DNA of 64,000 bases, taken from NCBI GenBank assembly GCA_012845835.1, contig JABAKD010000003.1, forward strand, positions 3,158,212 through 3,222,211. Direction: 5' to 3'. Each line of letters starts with the position of its first letter. Position 1 is the first letter of the stretch. The notes under the pieces were generated by a model that ran no database searches, was not told the DNA's origin, and was given only the letters and a program-made list of their open reading frames with translations. A program made the translations under genes and the position numbers. Positions 11,573 to 21,647 of the stretch are shown here, piece after piece. Source of the DNA: Undaria pinnatifida. Taxonomy: Eukaryota > Sar > Phaeophyceae > Laminariales > Alariaceae.

Positions 11573-11973
11573 GACTGATTCTACGATACCCCCACCCCTC
11601 CGAAAAAAAAAAAACACAGCGATTTTTTTTATCTCGAACGTTTCACGGCTGCTCGATACGAGGAAGGATGCCACGAGAAAAAAATCCTTCACATACTTTC
11701 TTGTTTGCAAAGGACTACTATTACGGGGGACCCTAGTAAATAGGACCTACGGTGGACACAAAAACCTATATATTCATATGTTTTAACTAACAATATTTGG
11801 TCCTATTTACTATCGTCTTCCGTAATACTACTTCTACTACTATCATCGAATCATCATGACGTCGGGGCGGCAAGGGGAACCATGTCCTAGGAGATACGGC
11901 CGGAAGCTGGTTTAGAAAACCAGCGATTTCGTCTCAAAAAAAAAGGTGGGGGGGGGCTACCGCAGAACAACTC
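11573..11973. mobile_element. MITE with poly-C terminal repeats, copy 1, containing a nested element
   Basis: The left end GACTGATTCTACGATACCCCC is inverted at the right end (GGGGGGCTACCGCAGAACAACTC). Internal matches to the copies at 14590 and 28358 include the GGAGATACGGCCGGAAGCTGG and AACCAGCGATTT blocks. It is longer than the others (about 401 against 235-260 bp), partly because a second TIR element is inserted at 11721-11825. Confidence 0.7.
11721..11825. mobile_element. TA-flanked Tc1/mariner-like MITE, 105 bp
   Basis: The ends TTACGGGGGAC and GTCTTCCGTAA are inverted repeats, and a second inverted pair lies inside (AGTAAATAGGACC and GGTCCTATTTACT). TA flanks both ends (11719-11720 and 11826-11827), as expected for Tc1/mariner-type insertions. 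It is too short to code. It is nested in the larger poly-C MITE, so it inserted later. Confidence 0.75.
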
Positions 11974-12151
11974 TTCACAGGAAGTGCTCCAACTCGATAT
12001 ATATATTGAGTGGTAACCCCTTAGCCTAGGACGTCTGTCATATCACACTCGTACTTACATGCTACCTTACAAACCCTACAAGGGCTCCCGCTATCTTCCG
12101 GCAAGCATCCGATACCACGTGCAGGCCTCGCCGGCGCATCCTGTAATAAGC

Positions 12152-12240
12152 TTAACCCCTTTAGAGCCCCCGAACCCCTCCCTATACTAAATCCAAGTAA
12201 TGTTGTTTCCAAAACGGGTTTCCAGTTGCAAAGGGGTTAA
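12152..12240. mobile_element. TTAA-flanked piggyBac-like MITE, copy 1
   Basis: An 89-bp unit (TTAA included) starts TTAACCCCTTTAGAGCCC and ends GTTTCCAGTTGCAAAGGGGTTAA. The CCCCTTT/AAAGGGG inverted ends and TTAA on both sides match the piggyBac pattern. Related copies lie at 13733, 28691, 37268, 43687 and 56175. It is non-coding. Confidence 0.8.
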
Positions 12241-12780
12241 GGGGCTGTTACAGACACAACCGTATCCCACATATTACCCCTTGTTAGGCTCCCGCGGCAA
12301 CACCATAAGAATCACCAAAGGCTCGCGGATTTTAATGCCCCAGTCTGCTCCCGGAAATATGATCGAGATGCGCTGCGGTATAGAGGTGCACACCAACCAT
12401 TGTTTGTTTTTTTTCCCTTCTGAGGGTGGTTGCTTGAGGAGCTCCATTATATACCTCACTCGAAAACATATTATTGAGAAAAAATGAAAGTTCGAAACTA
12501 GGTGAACAAATTCCACGGCCTAGGACTACCAAAACAGCGAGATCGCAAAACAAAAGTCTGTTTTTGTTGTTGTTGTTTTTTTTGTCGGGCGATTTAGATG
12601 GTTTTAAGCTCCTCCCCGTCATTTCAGAAAATGTTATTTTTGGCAAAGAAAACTGCCATCATATACCGCTCTGTCCGGAAATGTGAGCAACCTTATGCTT
12701 CAATATTTAATGGTCAAATGTCGCTTATATTTCCGGGCAGAGTGCCACCTCTGTCGCACGAGCACCCATATATCGATAGT
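12241..12780. other. No gene; dispersed motif pieces
   Basis: It holds a GGTATAGAGGTGCACACCAACCATTG block near 12376 that resembles the inverted block at 56435-56465. A GTGAACAAATTCCACGGCC stretch near 12501 is related to 14300 and 43505. No exon is supported. Confidence 0.35.
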
Positions 12781-12783
12781 AGT

Positions 12784-13088
12784 CGCCCCGGTGGCGTATC
12801 AGGTTATCCTCGAGCCCGGTATAGGTCAGTTTCGTGACTTCGAATCCCCCCGAGTGCATACTCGTATAAATTCGTGGGGAATTTTTCTTGTGCACAAGTT
12901 GACTTGCGGAAAAGCGCGAGCGCGTTAGTTTTATCAACACTCGATGAAAAATCAACGAGCAGTTGGATTACTATATGCGCGACAAAGAATTGAAGGCAAG
13001 GACCGGGGGGGAGAAGGGACGACACCTATGACGATAGCTTGTCCAGAAGCTGGAAAGTAGATGTGTGTGAAAAAAAAAGGAAAAAAAA
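12784..13088 (+). mobile_element. tRNA-derived SINE, copy 2, with target-site duplication
   Basis: The head starts CGCCCCGGTGGCGTATCAGG (A-box region), with a B-box-like GACTTCGAATCCC about 50 bp on. A body of about 200 bp and an A-rich tail (to 13088) follow. GTAGT occurs immediately before the head (12779-12783) and immediately after the tail (13089-13093), a clean 5-bp target-site duplication. It matches 1704-2027 in inverted orientation. The body block GCTGAACCCTATGCA of copy 1 is also found in the longer element at 51340-52820, so the families are related. Confidence 0.85.
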
Positions 13089-13093
13089 GTAGT

Positions 13094-13732
13094 ACCGTAC
13101 AGCACGCAAGATCACCCCCCCCCCCCAAATGACGCATTTCCAGGCTGTTTTTTTCAGAAACATCAAAGCGGGCGCAAGCGACGGATAATGGACGCGTGCT
13201 GCCATAGAGGTGTTGCTATAGTAGTTTTCGCCGAAAACACATCTGGTTGACGAGGCTCCTCACCGTGAGGAACGCTCTACCTACCACCCCATTGGGATAT
13301 GTTTCGTCTTCCCGTCGGAGTCATCCCGCGCTCGGTAGGGGGGCGTACGAGCAGATGCTACGAATTTTCCGAGATCTTAACAGGAGGAGCTCAACATCTC
13401 CCCCGAAAAGTTGCTTCGAAGACATTCGTTCGTCCGATCCACCCTAGGAACACCTCCGGGGCAACTTTTCGGGGTGTATGTACGCGCTAGAATAGTCCTA
13501 AAACCGATGTACTCATAAAAGCTACCAGGTATCTTGCTAAGCGATAGTTCACACACACACGTAACGAGCTCAAGCGGTCAGAAACATTTCGGCCCAACAT
13601 GCGCTTCCCGTTCTGCGTGGGATGGCTCGGTCTATGCCTACAGGCGGTGAAATTAGCCAATCGGTTGACGCGGGCTGCGGCAGAGGGTGCACCCCTTTTT
13701 GCCCCAAACATTTACAGAAATAATGCGACGCC
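13094..13732. other. No gene recognised
   Basis: A poly-C run lies at 13118-13127, a copy of the GCTGCCATAGAGGTG-type motif near 13198, and a GAGGCTCCTCACCGTGAGG palindrome near 13252. At 13375-13470 there is an imperfect inverted pair (CCGAAAAGTTGC and GCAACTTTTCGG, about 60 bp apart). I see no exon. Confidence 0.4.
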
Positions 13733-13832
13733 TTAACCCCTTTAGTGCTGCAGTGTGCGGAAGCCTATATCTGGCCCTATTTCCAAGTGATTTGTCCCCA
13801 AATTGGGACTGCAGTCCTAATAAAGGGGCTCA
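13733..13832. mobile_element. TTAA-type MITE, degenerate copy
   Basis: It starts CTTAACCCCTTTAG like the intact copies and ends near AAAGGGGCTCA, so the 3' TTAA has decayed. The interior is diverged but keeps the spacing of about 100 bp. Confidence 0.5.
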
Positions 13833-13985
13833 CCTCCAAGTTTTGTCGGAATAATGTTCTTTCGTCTCCACAAACATTTGCTTTGTTTTCCTGCGGCCAC
13901 CGGTTTTGTTCGCCGGGTGTTCCCTGTCGTTTTTCTCAAAACCAGTTCTTCGGGTGAAGTATAGAGCTCCTCATCCACGTTAAGG

Positions 13986-14143
13986 CAGGGCTTTTCACGG
14001 GCCACGTCGAGCCAGGGCCACCCATCCCGACCCGCGAGATTCAAAACCCTCCTGACCCCCCCACCCGACCCGTCCCGACTCGTCCCATGAGATAGATCCA
14101 AACACGTCCCAACCCGACGCCACTCGACCCGTGAAAAAGCCCG
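13986..14143. mobile_element. CAGGG-ended MITE with GACCCG interior, copy 1
   Basis: The left end CAGGGCTTTTCACGGGCC is mirrored by GACCCGTGAAAAAGCCCG at the right. The interior holds GACCCGCGAGATT and CTCCTGACCC blocks shared with all other copies (17372, 27675, 31858, 43867, 62896). GTTAAGG precedes the left end and recurs 3 nt past the right end, a possible target duplication. The ends resemble hAT-type TIRs, but superfamily is an inference. Confidence 0.75.
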
Positions 14144-14589
14144 ATTGTTAAGGGATCCAGAAAAAAACGAGAAAAAAACGATTGCTAAGGCAGAGGTGGA
14201 CCGTTTTTGTTTTTTTTTGGGGCTGATGGAGCTCTAGACTCTCCCCCTCCCCCTTCGCCCCCCGAAGAACGGATCTAGAGAAAAAATGGAAAGTGCAATC
14301 CGATGAACAAACCCGTGGCCCACAGGTGGAAAAAAACAAAAAAACGCAACCATTTTGGCAAAGCAAGAGTATTAGTCTATAGAGGTTTCGAGCGATTTTT
14401 GACGTTAAGGAGCCTGCCTGGTCCATTCCGAAAATATTTTGGCGAAAAAAAGTGCCACCTAGCAGAGCTATAATCGTAGCTCGCGCATTTTGTTTGGTTG
14501 CGATTTCATTTCTTGTCGAAGCAAGTGTATCGATGGGTGCCGCCTTGGAGAGCTCCTCACACGAGGAGCCCAAGAAAAAAAGAAGTGCT
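14144..14589. other. Unassigned repeat remnants
   Basis: The sequence near 14285-14335 (AGTGCAATCCGATGAACAAACCCGTGG) recurs inverted at 46893-46935 and in weaker form near 43490, 12500 and 10345, so this is part of a dispersed repeat. A GAGCTCCTCACACGAGGAGCC palindrome lies at 14551-14571. No coding exon is supported. Confidence 0.4.
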
Positions 14590-14849
14590 GAGTCGTTCTA
14601 CGGTAGCCCCCCCCCCAGCTTTTCTTTAACGACATCGCCGGTTTCAAAACCAGCTCCCGGTCGTATCTCCTGAAACACGGAGTCTCTCGACACCCCGACG
14701 TCACCGATCGTTAGACCTTTGCATACAAGGAACGATATGGATACCTTTCTTTTTCCTCAATTGTATCCTTCCTTGCGTCGAGCAGCCATGAAACCTTCGT
14801 TAAACAAAATCGCTGGTTTTGGGGGGGGCTATCGTGGTAAGAATCAGTC
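14590..14849. mobile_element. MITE with poly-C terminal repeats, copy 2
   Basis: The left end GAGTCGTTCTACGGTAGCCCC and right end GGGGGCTATCGTGGTAAGAATCAGTC form an inverted repeat of about 25 bp. The interior is nearly collinear with 28358-28592: CGACACCCCGACGTCA, AGGCCTTTGCA-type and GCAGCCATGAAAC blocks. It has no coding capacity. Confidence 0.8.
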
Positions 14850-15930
14850 TGGCTACAGTATACTCGTACCTCTGACGCTTGCTGCAATAGAAGTAGCATT
14901 TTTTTTGGGCGAAACCTTGTTAGGGTGACGGAGTTTCCTTAACCCATCTTAACCAGGAATCGTCGGAATTTCAAACGTGTTGCGCCACATTTTCTCAGAG
15001 ATATAGACTAGCTTGGCAGTGAGGCCGTCAATCAACTTGCTGTGGCGCTAATACTTTCCCCTCGGTAACAGGCATTTTCGGGAGAGGTATACAGAGCTCC
15101 TCACGCGAGGAGCCAAAGAGTAATGAGGTGCTACCTCTCTCACATTATCGGGCTTGCCATCCGACGATGTGAAGGAAGTATGAGTTTCAGCGTTGATTTG
15201 CTCCTATCTATGTCAGTCATTCCCTAACAGGAGCAAAATGTCGGAAACAAAGCGGAAACCTATGCACACATGTCGAACTCTCTTTTCAGCCCACCTCCCC
15301 CCTCGAGCTTTGTCTACATACTTCAAGTACAGCAGCAGTATACTCGATTTGATGCTCTTGATCGCTATCTTTCTCAATTCGCGTTCTCAACTATTCTTTC
15401 GGGGAGGCGTGGATCAAACAAACGCTGGATTTGGAGAGATGTCGTCGGGGGCGTCTTTCCACCTTCCAATACCAGGTACACGCCACCAGATGCCTTCGAT
15501 AGAGGCGGGGCTTTGGGTCTTGATGTCGTGGCAGTCCCCTGGGCGGCTGGAAATAAAAGGATTTCACATGTGTTGGTTTGTGCCTGCGCACAAGTCTGAT
15601 GTATGATGCGTATGACTGCATAGAATCTGCGGAGATGGTAGAGTAGAACAGTCGATATGATTGGCGTGTCCCAATCTTCGATATGTTTGAGTTGAGCCCC
15701 CTTTGGCTCAGTAGTGTATTGTTACTGCTCTTGCAGTTGTCGTCGGGTATGCATGTTCAGAGTGCCCTTCCTTCATCGGCGGAGACAACCATAATATAAT
15801 ACATATATATGTATATATACGAGCTTGTATCTGTTTTACGACTGCTTCCGAGGGCCCATCGACGGCTCCCACCTTAACATGCTCCGCCACATGATGACCT
15901 AGGCAACCCCGTGTACGACGTACTCCAATA
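14850..15930. other. No supported gene; sequence upstream of LTR-like copy B
   Basis: Two overlapping open frames of 109 and 137 codons run through 15193-15606, but neither has a recognisable domain or splice context. A GGAAATAAAAGGATTTCACATG at about 15550 resembles GGATATAAAAGAGTTTCACATG upstream of LTR-like copy A, so part of this stretch may belong to the same element. The AT microsatellite ATACATATATATGTATATATA is at about 15800. Confidence 0.4.
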
Positions 15931-16487
15931 ACATGCCTTTGAAGGCATGTGCGTATAGGAAAAGGGGGATGATGCTTTTGCCTCGCGGAATTGAACGCTA
16001 TTCCGTTCGTCCGTGGCGTGTGTGGAACTAACACAAGGGCTTATCTAGTACACTAGTACAAGTGGGTGACCAACGTGGAACCTGCCTATTAATAGTAGAG
16101 AAATGCTATAAGGCTTAGTTTGGGTAAGCTCGTATCGGTTAGCCTTGTGCAAGTGGTCAAACGGACTAATACCCCACTAATACCTTAACAAATGGCGTCG
16201 TCGGCAGGGCGAAAACAAAACAAAACGTAAAGAACCGCCCCAAAACCAGACCAACACTCTCAGAACACCACAAACAGCCCAAAGACGAAGACTCAATTCT
16301 TATCACCCCCCAAAAAGTGGAGATCTATCGAGGAGCGGTGGCGGCTTGAAAGTCAACTGGCCACGGCCGCGCCTCGAGGTTCGTCTACGTTACGTTGGAT
16401 CCCCCGAACGAATACCCCACGAATTCCTTAACAGAAACCTGCAAAGGGTGGCCTGTGTCTGTAACAGCCACTTATTCTTATTATACA
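15931..16487 (+). mobile_element. LTR-like repeat B, interrupted by a TRIM insertion
   Basis: It is collinear with 10559-11028 from ACATGCCTTTGAAGGCATGT to the ...TACA end, and is followed at 16488 by TGGCGCCGTCGGCAGGACAT, a primer-binding-type site. Compared with copy A it is split after GTAGAGAAA by 16104-16433, with GAAA duplicated on the far side. Removing the insert restores the order seen in copy A. No pol or gag region follows, so it is probably a solo or truncated LTR. Confidence 0.65.
16104..16433 (+). mobile_element. TRIM-like retroelement nested in LTR-like copy B
   Basis: It starts TGCTATAAGGCTTAG and its first 87 bp match the LTR of the TRIM at 23961, ending CCTTAACA. AATGGCGTCGTCGGCAGG, a primer-binding-type site, follows. 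The insert ends with a partial repeat of the LTR end (AATACCCCAC, then CCTTAACA at 16433). GAAA flanks both sides (16100-16103 and 16434-16437), a 4-bp target duplication confirmed by the uninterrupted copy A. The right LTR is mostly missing, so the element is rearranged. Confidence 0.75.
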
Positions 16488-17144
16488 TGGCGCCGTCGGC
16501 AGGACATCCCTTAATCTGATCGCATTAAGGTTTCTCTGACCGGGGTTGAGCTCCTCAAGCAAGCGTAGAACTATCGGTTACCCGTGGGTAGCATGACAGT
16601 TTTACGATTTGTTTTAGGACTATTAATATTGAAAAATCATATAGCGGATAGAAAAAAGGCTGGTCGGGTTTTGCGCGAACGAACGAATGTCTTCGAAGGC
16701 ATGTCTTCGAAGGCATGATTCGGGGGTGAGATATTGAGCTCCTCAAATGCGTGTTAGGAACCCATAATAATTATTGTTAGAATCTGCTGCACCCTGCACC
16801 CCTAGAGCGTGGTGTACTGGTACTCCGAGTGGGGGATGCGTGGTTGGTCGGTGTCGGGAAGCGCGCTCCACATGGGTCCCGGTGCCTTTGGTTGGTCTCT
16901 CCTCACGGCTCGCTCGATAGACTCAAAAGCTTAAGCATTATTTCCCTATGGAGAATACTAAAAGACAGGCATAACAGGGCTAGGCACGGTAGCGCAGAGT
17001 AGCACAGGGTAGAGCAGGGTAGTGAGATGTGGGGCGTCCTGCTTGTCCCGTCATCGTCACCTGCATTACCGCCCATCTATGATGGCCTTGACGTGAGAGT
17101 GACATCTAGTATCACGCTGGTTTCACCTCAACCATGACACGGTT
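16488..17144. other. No gene recognised
   Basis: The segment starts with the primer-binding-type site of LTR copy B. GAGCTCCTCA motifs occur at 16549 and 16736, and the palindromic TCTTCGAAGGCATG is repeated at 16689 and 16703. A short GCACGGTAGC/GCACAGGGTAG cluster lies at about 16980-17025. No exon is supported. Confidence 0.4.
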
Positions 17145-17227
17145 TCAGGAGATGCGGCCGGGAGCTGGCTTCTAACCCGTGATTTCTGGAAAGAAACGTT
17201 GGGGGGGCTACCACCGTAGAACGACTC
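17145..17227 (-). mobile_element. Partial MITE with poly-C end, copy 4
   Basis: The block CAGGAGATGCGGCCGGGAGCTGG followed by TGGGGGGGCTACCACCGTAGAACGACTC matches the terminal third of 14590-14849 read on the minus strand. I could not find the opposite end. Confidence 0.6.
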
Positions 17228-17371
17228 TTGTCTTCTTGTTTGCATAGAGCTTCTCCTCAAGAAAGGAAGGAAAAATAAATAAATAATGGATGGATGGGGT
17301 GAACACCTCTTCTAGTCGTAGCAGGTGTCAACGGTCTCGGCGTTTGCACTCTCCTCTTTTCCGAAAAAAAA

Positions 17372-17646
17372 TAGGGCTTTTTCACGGGTCACGCATGACC
17401 CGACCCGCGGATCATATCAGAGGAGGTTATCAAAATCTCACAGGTAGAGTGGGGTCGGGGCAGGAGGTGTTTGGAACATCACTGGACGGGTCGGGTCGGG
17501 TCGGGTCGGGTCGGGTCGGGTCGGGTCGGGTCGGGTCGGGTCGGGTCGGGTCGGGTCGGGTCGGGTCGGGTCGGGTCAGGAGGTGTCGAAATCTCGCGGG
17601 TCGGGACGGGCATACCCTGACTCGACCTGACCCGAGAAAAAACCTG
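17372..17646. mobile_element. CAGGG-ended MITE with (GGGTC)18 array, copy 2
   Basis: The left end TAGGGCTTTTTCACGGGTC and right end GACCCGAGAAAAAACCTG are inverted. A perfect run of about 18 GGGTC units occupies 17489-17578. It is flanked by AGGAGGTGT(C/T) and AAATCTCGCGGGTCGGG blocks that all copies carry. The open frame through it is only a pentamer translation. Confidence 0.8.
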
Positions 17647-17672
17647 AAAAAAACACCTTGGAGATAGTTACC

Positions 17673-17949
17673 TCGGACAGATCATGATCTACTGTAGATG
17701 ATCTAGATGATCTAGATCATCCACAGTGATCTAGGTAATGCAGATCATCTAGATAGAGTAGGTCCTGTATCTGCCGTTCCGAGCAGGTGCTCCGCAGGAT
17801 CTAGAGAGAGTACAGGTTAAACCCAGTAAAACATGTGCTAGGTCATCATGCGGATCGTACGGCTCCCACCCGTTAACACGACCTACAACATGTACATACA
17901 GGTCTTCCCAAAAAAATCTAGATCAAGTGGGGATACATCATCTGTCCGA
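17673..17949. mobile_element. GATC-rich MITE, copy 1
   Basis: The left end TCGGACAGATCATGATCT and right end ATCATCTGTCCGA are inverted repeats. The interior is rich in GATCTAGATCATC and holds the shared blocks GATCCTGTA/GAGTACAGGT, GATCGTACGGCTC and CATACAGGTCTTCCC. Copies lie at 35491, 37640 (partial), 47429, 57090 and 59278. It has no coding capacity. Confidence 0.8.
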
Positions 17950-19512
17950 CGCGTGAATCGTCAGCGTGAGTGAGTGGACAATTTTGCGTGTTGTACGCGG
18001 CGGTGGTAGTTAATTCACCGAGACAGGGCTGGGAATTCATGTTCCCGGCAGGCCGCGGCATGTCGCGGCAGTGCCCGTGGAGCGCCGCGGCTTGCCAGAG
18101 ACATGTCCGCGGCTACCGGCGAAAAAGTCAAACTATGTACAACCGTGCGCCTCGGAAACCCGATTTGCGCGTTGACCCAGCGTCATGGGGGCGTGAAGAG
18201 GGGTCAGAAGGGCGACAGTCCGCCGGTGAAAAAAGTCGGGGGCGGTGGCTGGCACACACACCCACCTACTTCCTCCAGCCCCCACACTGCACATGTTGCC
18301 GAAGAGAACTTCTCAACGTGTGTGCCTATGGCTCACCTGTATTGGCCATCGTTGTTGGCGATGCTATTTTCGTCCCCATCCCATCACCGCTAGGGAACAG
18401 AAAAAAAGAACAGCCATATCTCATCATCAGCTATAGCTCCCGCATGACGGCTGCGAAAATTCGCGCGCCGATGCCTCCTTTTACCCTCCTTGCCTCACCC
18501 GCTCGCTGTTCCTCTGCACTGGTCATCGTTGATGGTGATGAGGATTCGCTACTGTTGTAGTTGTACGTGTGACACCATCAAGTGGAGATGGTCCTTTCCT
18601 TTCGATCCAGCTAAGCTCGAAGCGTCACCAGCTCGCGCACAGGTGGGCTGCGAAGCCACACCCGACACGGGCGTTGTTGCCCCCTGCATGCACCTTGTGC
18701 CTTCTTATGCTTTCAGGCTGCGTGCTCACCTGTTTAGACTATTATTGGTCACCATTGGTGGTGGTGATGTTGACTTCGCCCGGAACCTAACGGGTGCCTA
18801 TGATACAAGGCCGAGATGAGCTTCCGAAACAGCTCACTCGGCTCGAAGCAACGAAGCTCGAACGACGCGCGCACACACAGGCGGAGAGCGGAAGCCAAAC
18901 TCCCAGCAGCGTTCAGGAAATCTAGTCGTAATATTGCGCCTCGCGAGCTACCATGTACAGTCTACAGCAGTAGACTAGTGCGCCACGGTTGGATGGACCT
19001 CATGAGGAAAGGCGCAGCCAAGGCGCAGCCGTGGCGCAGCTCAACTACCTACGAGGTCTCTTATCTATCTATGCAGACCCCTGCACCCCTATCCAATTGC
19101 CGTGAAGAAAAAAACGACGCAGCGACGCGGCCGTGTCCAAGCCCGGTACTGCAGCTAAGCTGTGTGCGTACGGTATCCGGCTCCCGGCTCGCAGATTGTA
19201 TAACGGTTTGTTTCCCCGCCGCCTAACTGCGTTTTTTGCCGAATCCGCGTTTGATATGCGTAACGACAAAACAACCCGTTTTTTTTTGTGCTTTTCATAT
19301 AGACCTATATAATCGCATGAACCGCTGCTACTCGTACTGCTGTAATGTAATAATGGCCTCGAACCCGTTATAGAGCAGCTCTGCACCAACCAGAGTATCA
19401 GCAGCAGCAGATTCGCATACCGCAGCAACAACTACCTATTACAACGTGATGGTACTGTCTGTTGTATTGCTACTAAAGGGTATAGATTCATAATATTTCC
19501 ATTGCCTGTCGT
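17950..19512. other. No supported gene; weak tandem repeat
   Basis: A block like GGCTCACCTGTATTGGCCATCGTTGTTGGCGATG near 18329 recurs in divergent form near 18495-18542 and 18722-18768, so a degenerate roughly 200-bp repeat covers about 18300-18790. A 196-codon open frame across 17970-18560 has no recognisable features. At 19370-19435 a CTGCACCAACCAG/CAGCAGCAGATTCGCATACC block is shared with 6050-6120. Confidence 0.45.
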
Positions 19513-19592
19513 GGTCAAGTGGCCGAGCGGTCTAAGGCGCTAGTTTAAGGCACTAGTTTTCATTAGCGTGAGTTCGAATCTCACCTTGATCA
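19513..19592 (+). tRNA. tRNA-Leu (AAG)
   Basis: The cloverleaf folds fully. The acceptor GGTCAAG pairs with CTTGATC (one G-T), and the discriminator is A. The D arm carries the A box TGGCCGAGCGG. The anticodon stem CTAGT/ACTAG encloses the loop TTAAGGC with anticodon AAG. A long variable arm (TTTTCATTAGC) follows, as in class II tRNAs. The T stem GTGAG/CTCAC encloses TTCGAAT (B box). Length is 80 nt with no intron and no encoded CCA. It decodes CUU leucine codons after A34 is modified to inosine. An identical gene lies 200 bp downstream. Confidence 0.95.
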
Positions 19593-19596
19593 TTCC

Positions 19597-19603
19597 TTTT
19601 TTT
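19597..19603 (+). terminator. RNA polymerase III terminator of tRNA-Leu 1
   Basis: A run of seven T, 5 nt after the discriminator base. Confidence 0.85.
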
Positions 19604-19791
19604 ATTCTAATCTTGATGCACATTGGTCGAAACGTTGTTGTCCGTGCCGATGTGCTCCGAGAGAGACGAACGAGCTCCGTGGTCACAAACTACGAGGCAG
19701 AGAGAGATAAAACATATTTGAAATACAGGAACTTCAAGATGATTAATGTCAACCGCAACGAAGACAATGAACACGCGGGGATGAATGTCAT

Positions 19792-19871
19792 GGTCAAGTG
19801 GCCGAGCGGTCTAAGGCGCTAGTTTAAGGCACTAGTTTTCATTAGCGTGAGTTCGAATCTCACCTTGATCA
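19792..19871 (+). tRNA. tRNA-Leu (AAG), second copy
   Basis: It is identical over all 80 nt to the gene at 19513-19592, with the same stems, anticodon AAG and class II variable arm. Flanking identity is limited to CATGGTCAAG-like upstream and ATTCCT downstream, so the two genes are an old tandem duplication kept identical, or were homogenised. Confidence 0.95.
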
Positions 19872-19877
19872 TTCCTG

Positions 19878-19884
19878 TTTTTTT
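19878..19884 (+). terminator. RNA polymerase III terminator of tRNA-Leu 2
   Basis: A run of seven T after ATTCCTG, 6 nt beyond the tRNA. Confidence 0.85.
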
Positions 19885-20261
19885 GGTCTGGTGGCACATT
19901 ATGAGTCGCAACAACAACAAACAGCAGCAGCAGTGTGAGTATGTGTGTTCTTCACACAAATAAACTGAACTTTCCACCCATCGACTCCAGCACATTGTCA
20001 ACCAGTGTCTGTGCCGGCGTCGGGACAACAACCAACAAACTGGGTTCCGAATACAACCAACTACTACTGGAGGGCTGGGAGCACTGCTGCTTGGTCTGTC
20101 CTCTACTTACTGCTGCATCTTGGACAGCGGTGTCCATACCGATATCATCGCCTCAAAAGCTCCCAAGGATATATATGCCCAAAAAAAGGAAGCACAAAGA
20201 AAGGGCAAAGAAAAAGGGAAAACACAAATAAATAATAATGTTATTTTGCCCGTTATGCCAC

Positions 20262-20450
20262 TTAATAGGATGCTGCAGCTCATCCTTCATGCGACTCGCC
20301 GAACACCTGACGGCGCTTCGCGCTTGGTGCACGCGATGTCTGCCTGGTCAATAAAAATCCAACGTGCTTCGTCGCGGCAACGTAAGCATGCGAGGGTCTT
20401 ATTGTGGTCATACGACTACGGCCATGCATGAAACGAGCCACCCCCCCCCC
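20262..20450 (-). mobile_element. Dispersed element core (GCGAAGCGC family), copy 2
   Basis: On the minus strand it reads in the same order as 9166-9345: a poly-G run, GGCCGTAGTCGTATGACC, ATCGCGTGCACCAAGCGCGAAGCGCC, then GTTCGGCGAGTCGCATGAAGGATGAGCTGCA. It lies about 390 bp past the second tRNA-Leu. Confidence 0.8.
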
Positions 20451-21647
20451 CAGACTTGTTGTACTACTACTACTACTGAAAAAATAGTTTCACAGTAAGT
20501 CCAAGTATTCCCCCCTCCGAAACACGCATGCATGGATGCAGCTATAACCTACTACTAGTAGTAGTATGATACCCCCATTAAAAACCGTACCTCCGTTTTG
20601 ACGATAAGCTACTTGGAATTAGAGTACTGATATATTTTTCAGCAGCAGCAGCAAGCAGCAGCAAGCAGCAGCAGAGCAGCAGTAAATTGGTTGTTTATAG
20701 CCCTTCCTAAAGGCATGGAAACTCAATAAGCTGGATTATTAGTCGTCGGCACCTCCGGGCAACGGCGAACAACTAGTATACTACTGGCGCAATCCGACTA
20801 AGACCTAATAATTGGCGATCTAAGGCGTGCCCGCTCACAGCTCTTCTACTAGACTATAATTAATCCACAAAAAAACGCACGAAATATACGATATAGCCAA
20901 AACACTTGAGGCTGTTGGAAACTACCGGGCGCATGGCGCGCTCACCCCGCGGGGGGGAGATGGGAACCCTAGGCAGGCATGACGAAGAAACCGGGGACAA
21001 GAAGAAACACTAATAATAACCAACCGGCGATCGCTCCCTACGACCGCACAAACAACAATTAATTGTATGTCTAGTAGTCTATGCAAGAGAGCGAAAGCTA
21101 CGGCAAACCATGGGAGCTACTGCAACACAACAAGAAGAACAACGCTTCCCTACGAAATCCACCCCACGGAGATATTTTTCGCTTAACTTAGACTAGTCTA
21201 CAGTATTATGCAACAATTGACAGCAGCAGCAGATAACGCCTATTATTACTAATTATAATAGTGTTTGCATCTCTACATTTTTTTATTCGGGGGGAGTCGA
21301 CGAGGGAAGAAAATGTAGAACTCTTCTTCCTGCGCGATAAAAACGAAGACACACACATAAAACTATATACCTAGACCTCGCCCCCCTCGGACGTCTCGCT
21401 CGGCATATCCTCCCCCCTCTCAGCCCTTCTCAGCCCGTAATTGCCGAAAAGAAAATTAGTTGCTGGGGAAAAGAACCGTCCCGAAGTTCCTTGCCTTCCT
21501 TGCTTTCCCTAGTCTCATTCTTACTTAGCTCTCATTCTCTGATCTTTACTGCTTGCTCTCTGATATTTGTATTTTGCTAAAAATCAGCAACAGTTAACTT
21601 CTTCTTTGTACTTTTACTTTTGAAGTTGGCCAATTGCTGGCTGTTGA
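20451..21647. other. Upstream region of the unknown gene; no exon seen
   Basis: An (AGC)n microsatellite is at about 20641-20685. The segment at 21295-21355 resembles 2205-2275. From about 21470 the sequence becomes pyrimidine-rich (CCTTCCTTGCTTTCCC, then CTCATTCT and CTGATCTTT repeats), which could be a 5' untranslated region or an intron end. No in-frame ATG links to the first recognised exon. Confidence 0.4.

Noticed and set aside
17970-18560. 196-codon open frame
   Set aside because: No family features, mixed composition, and part of a weak tandem repeat.
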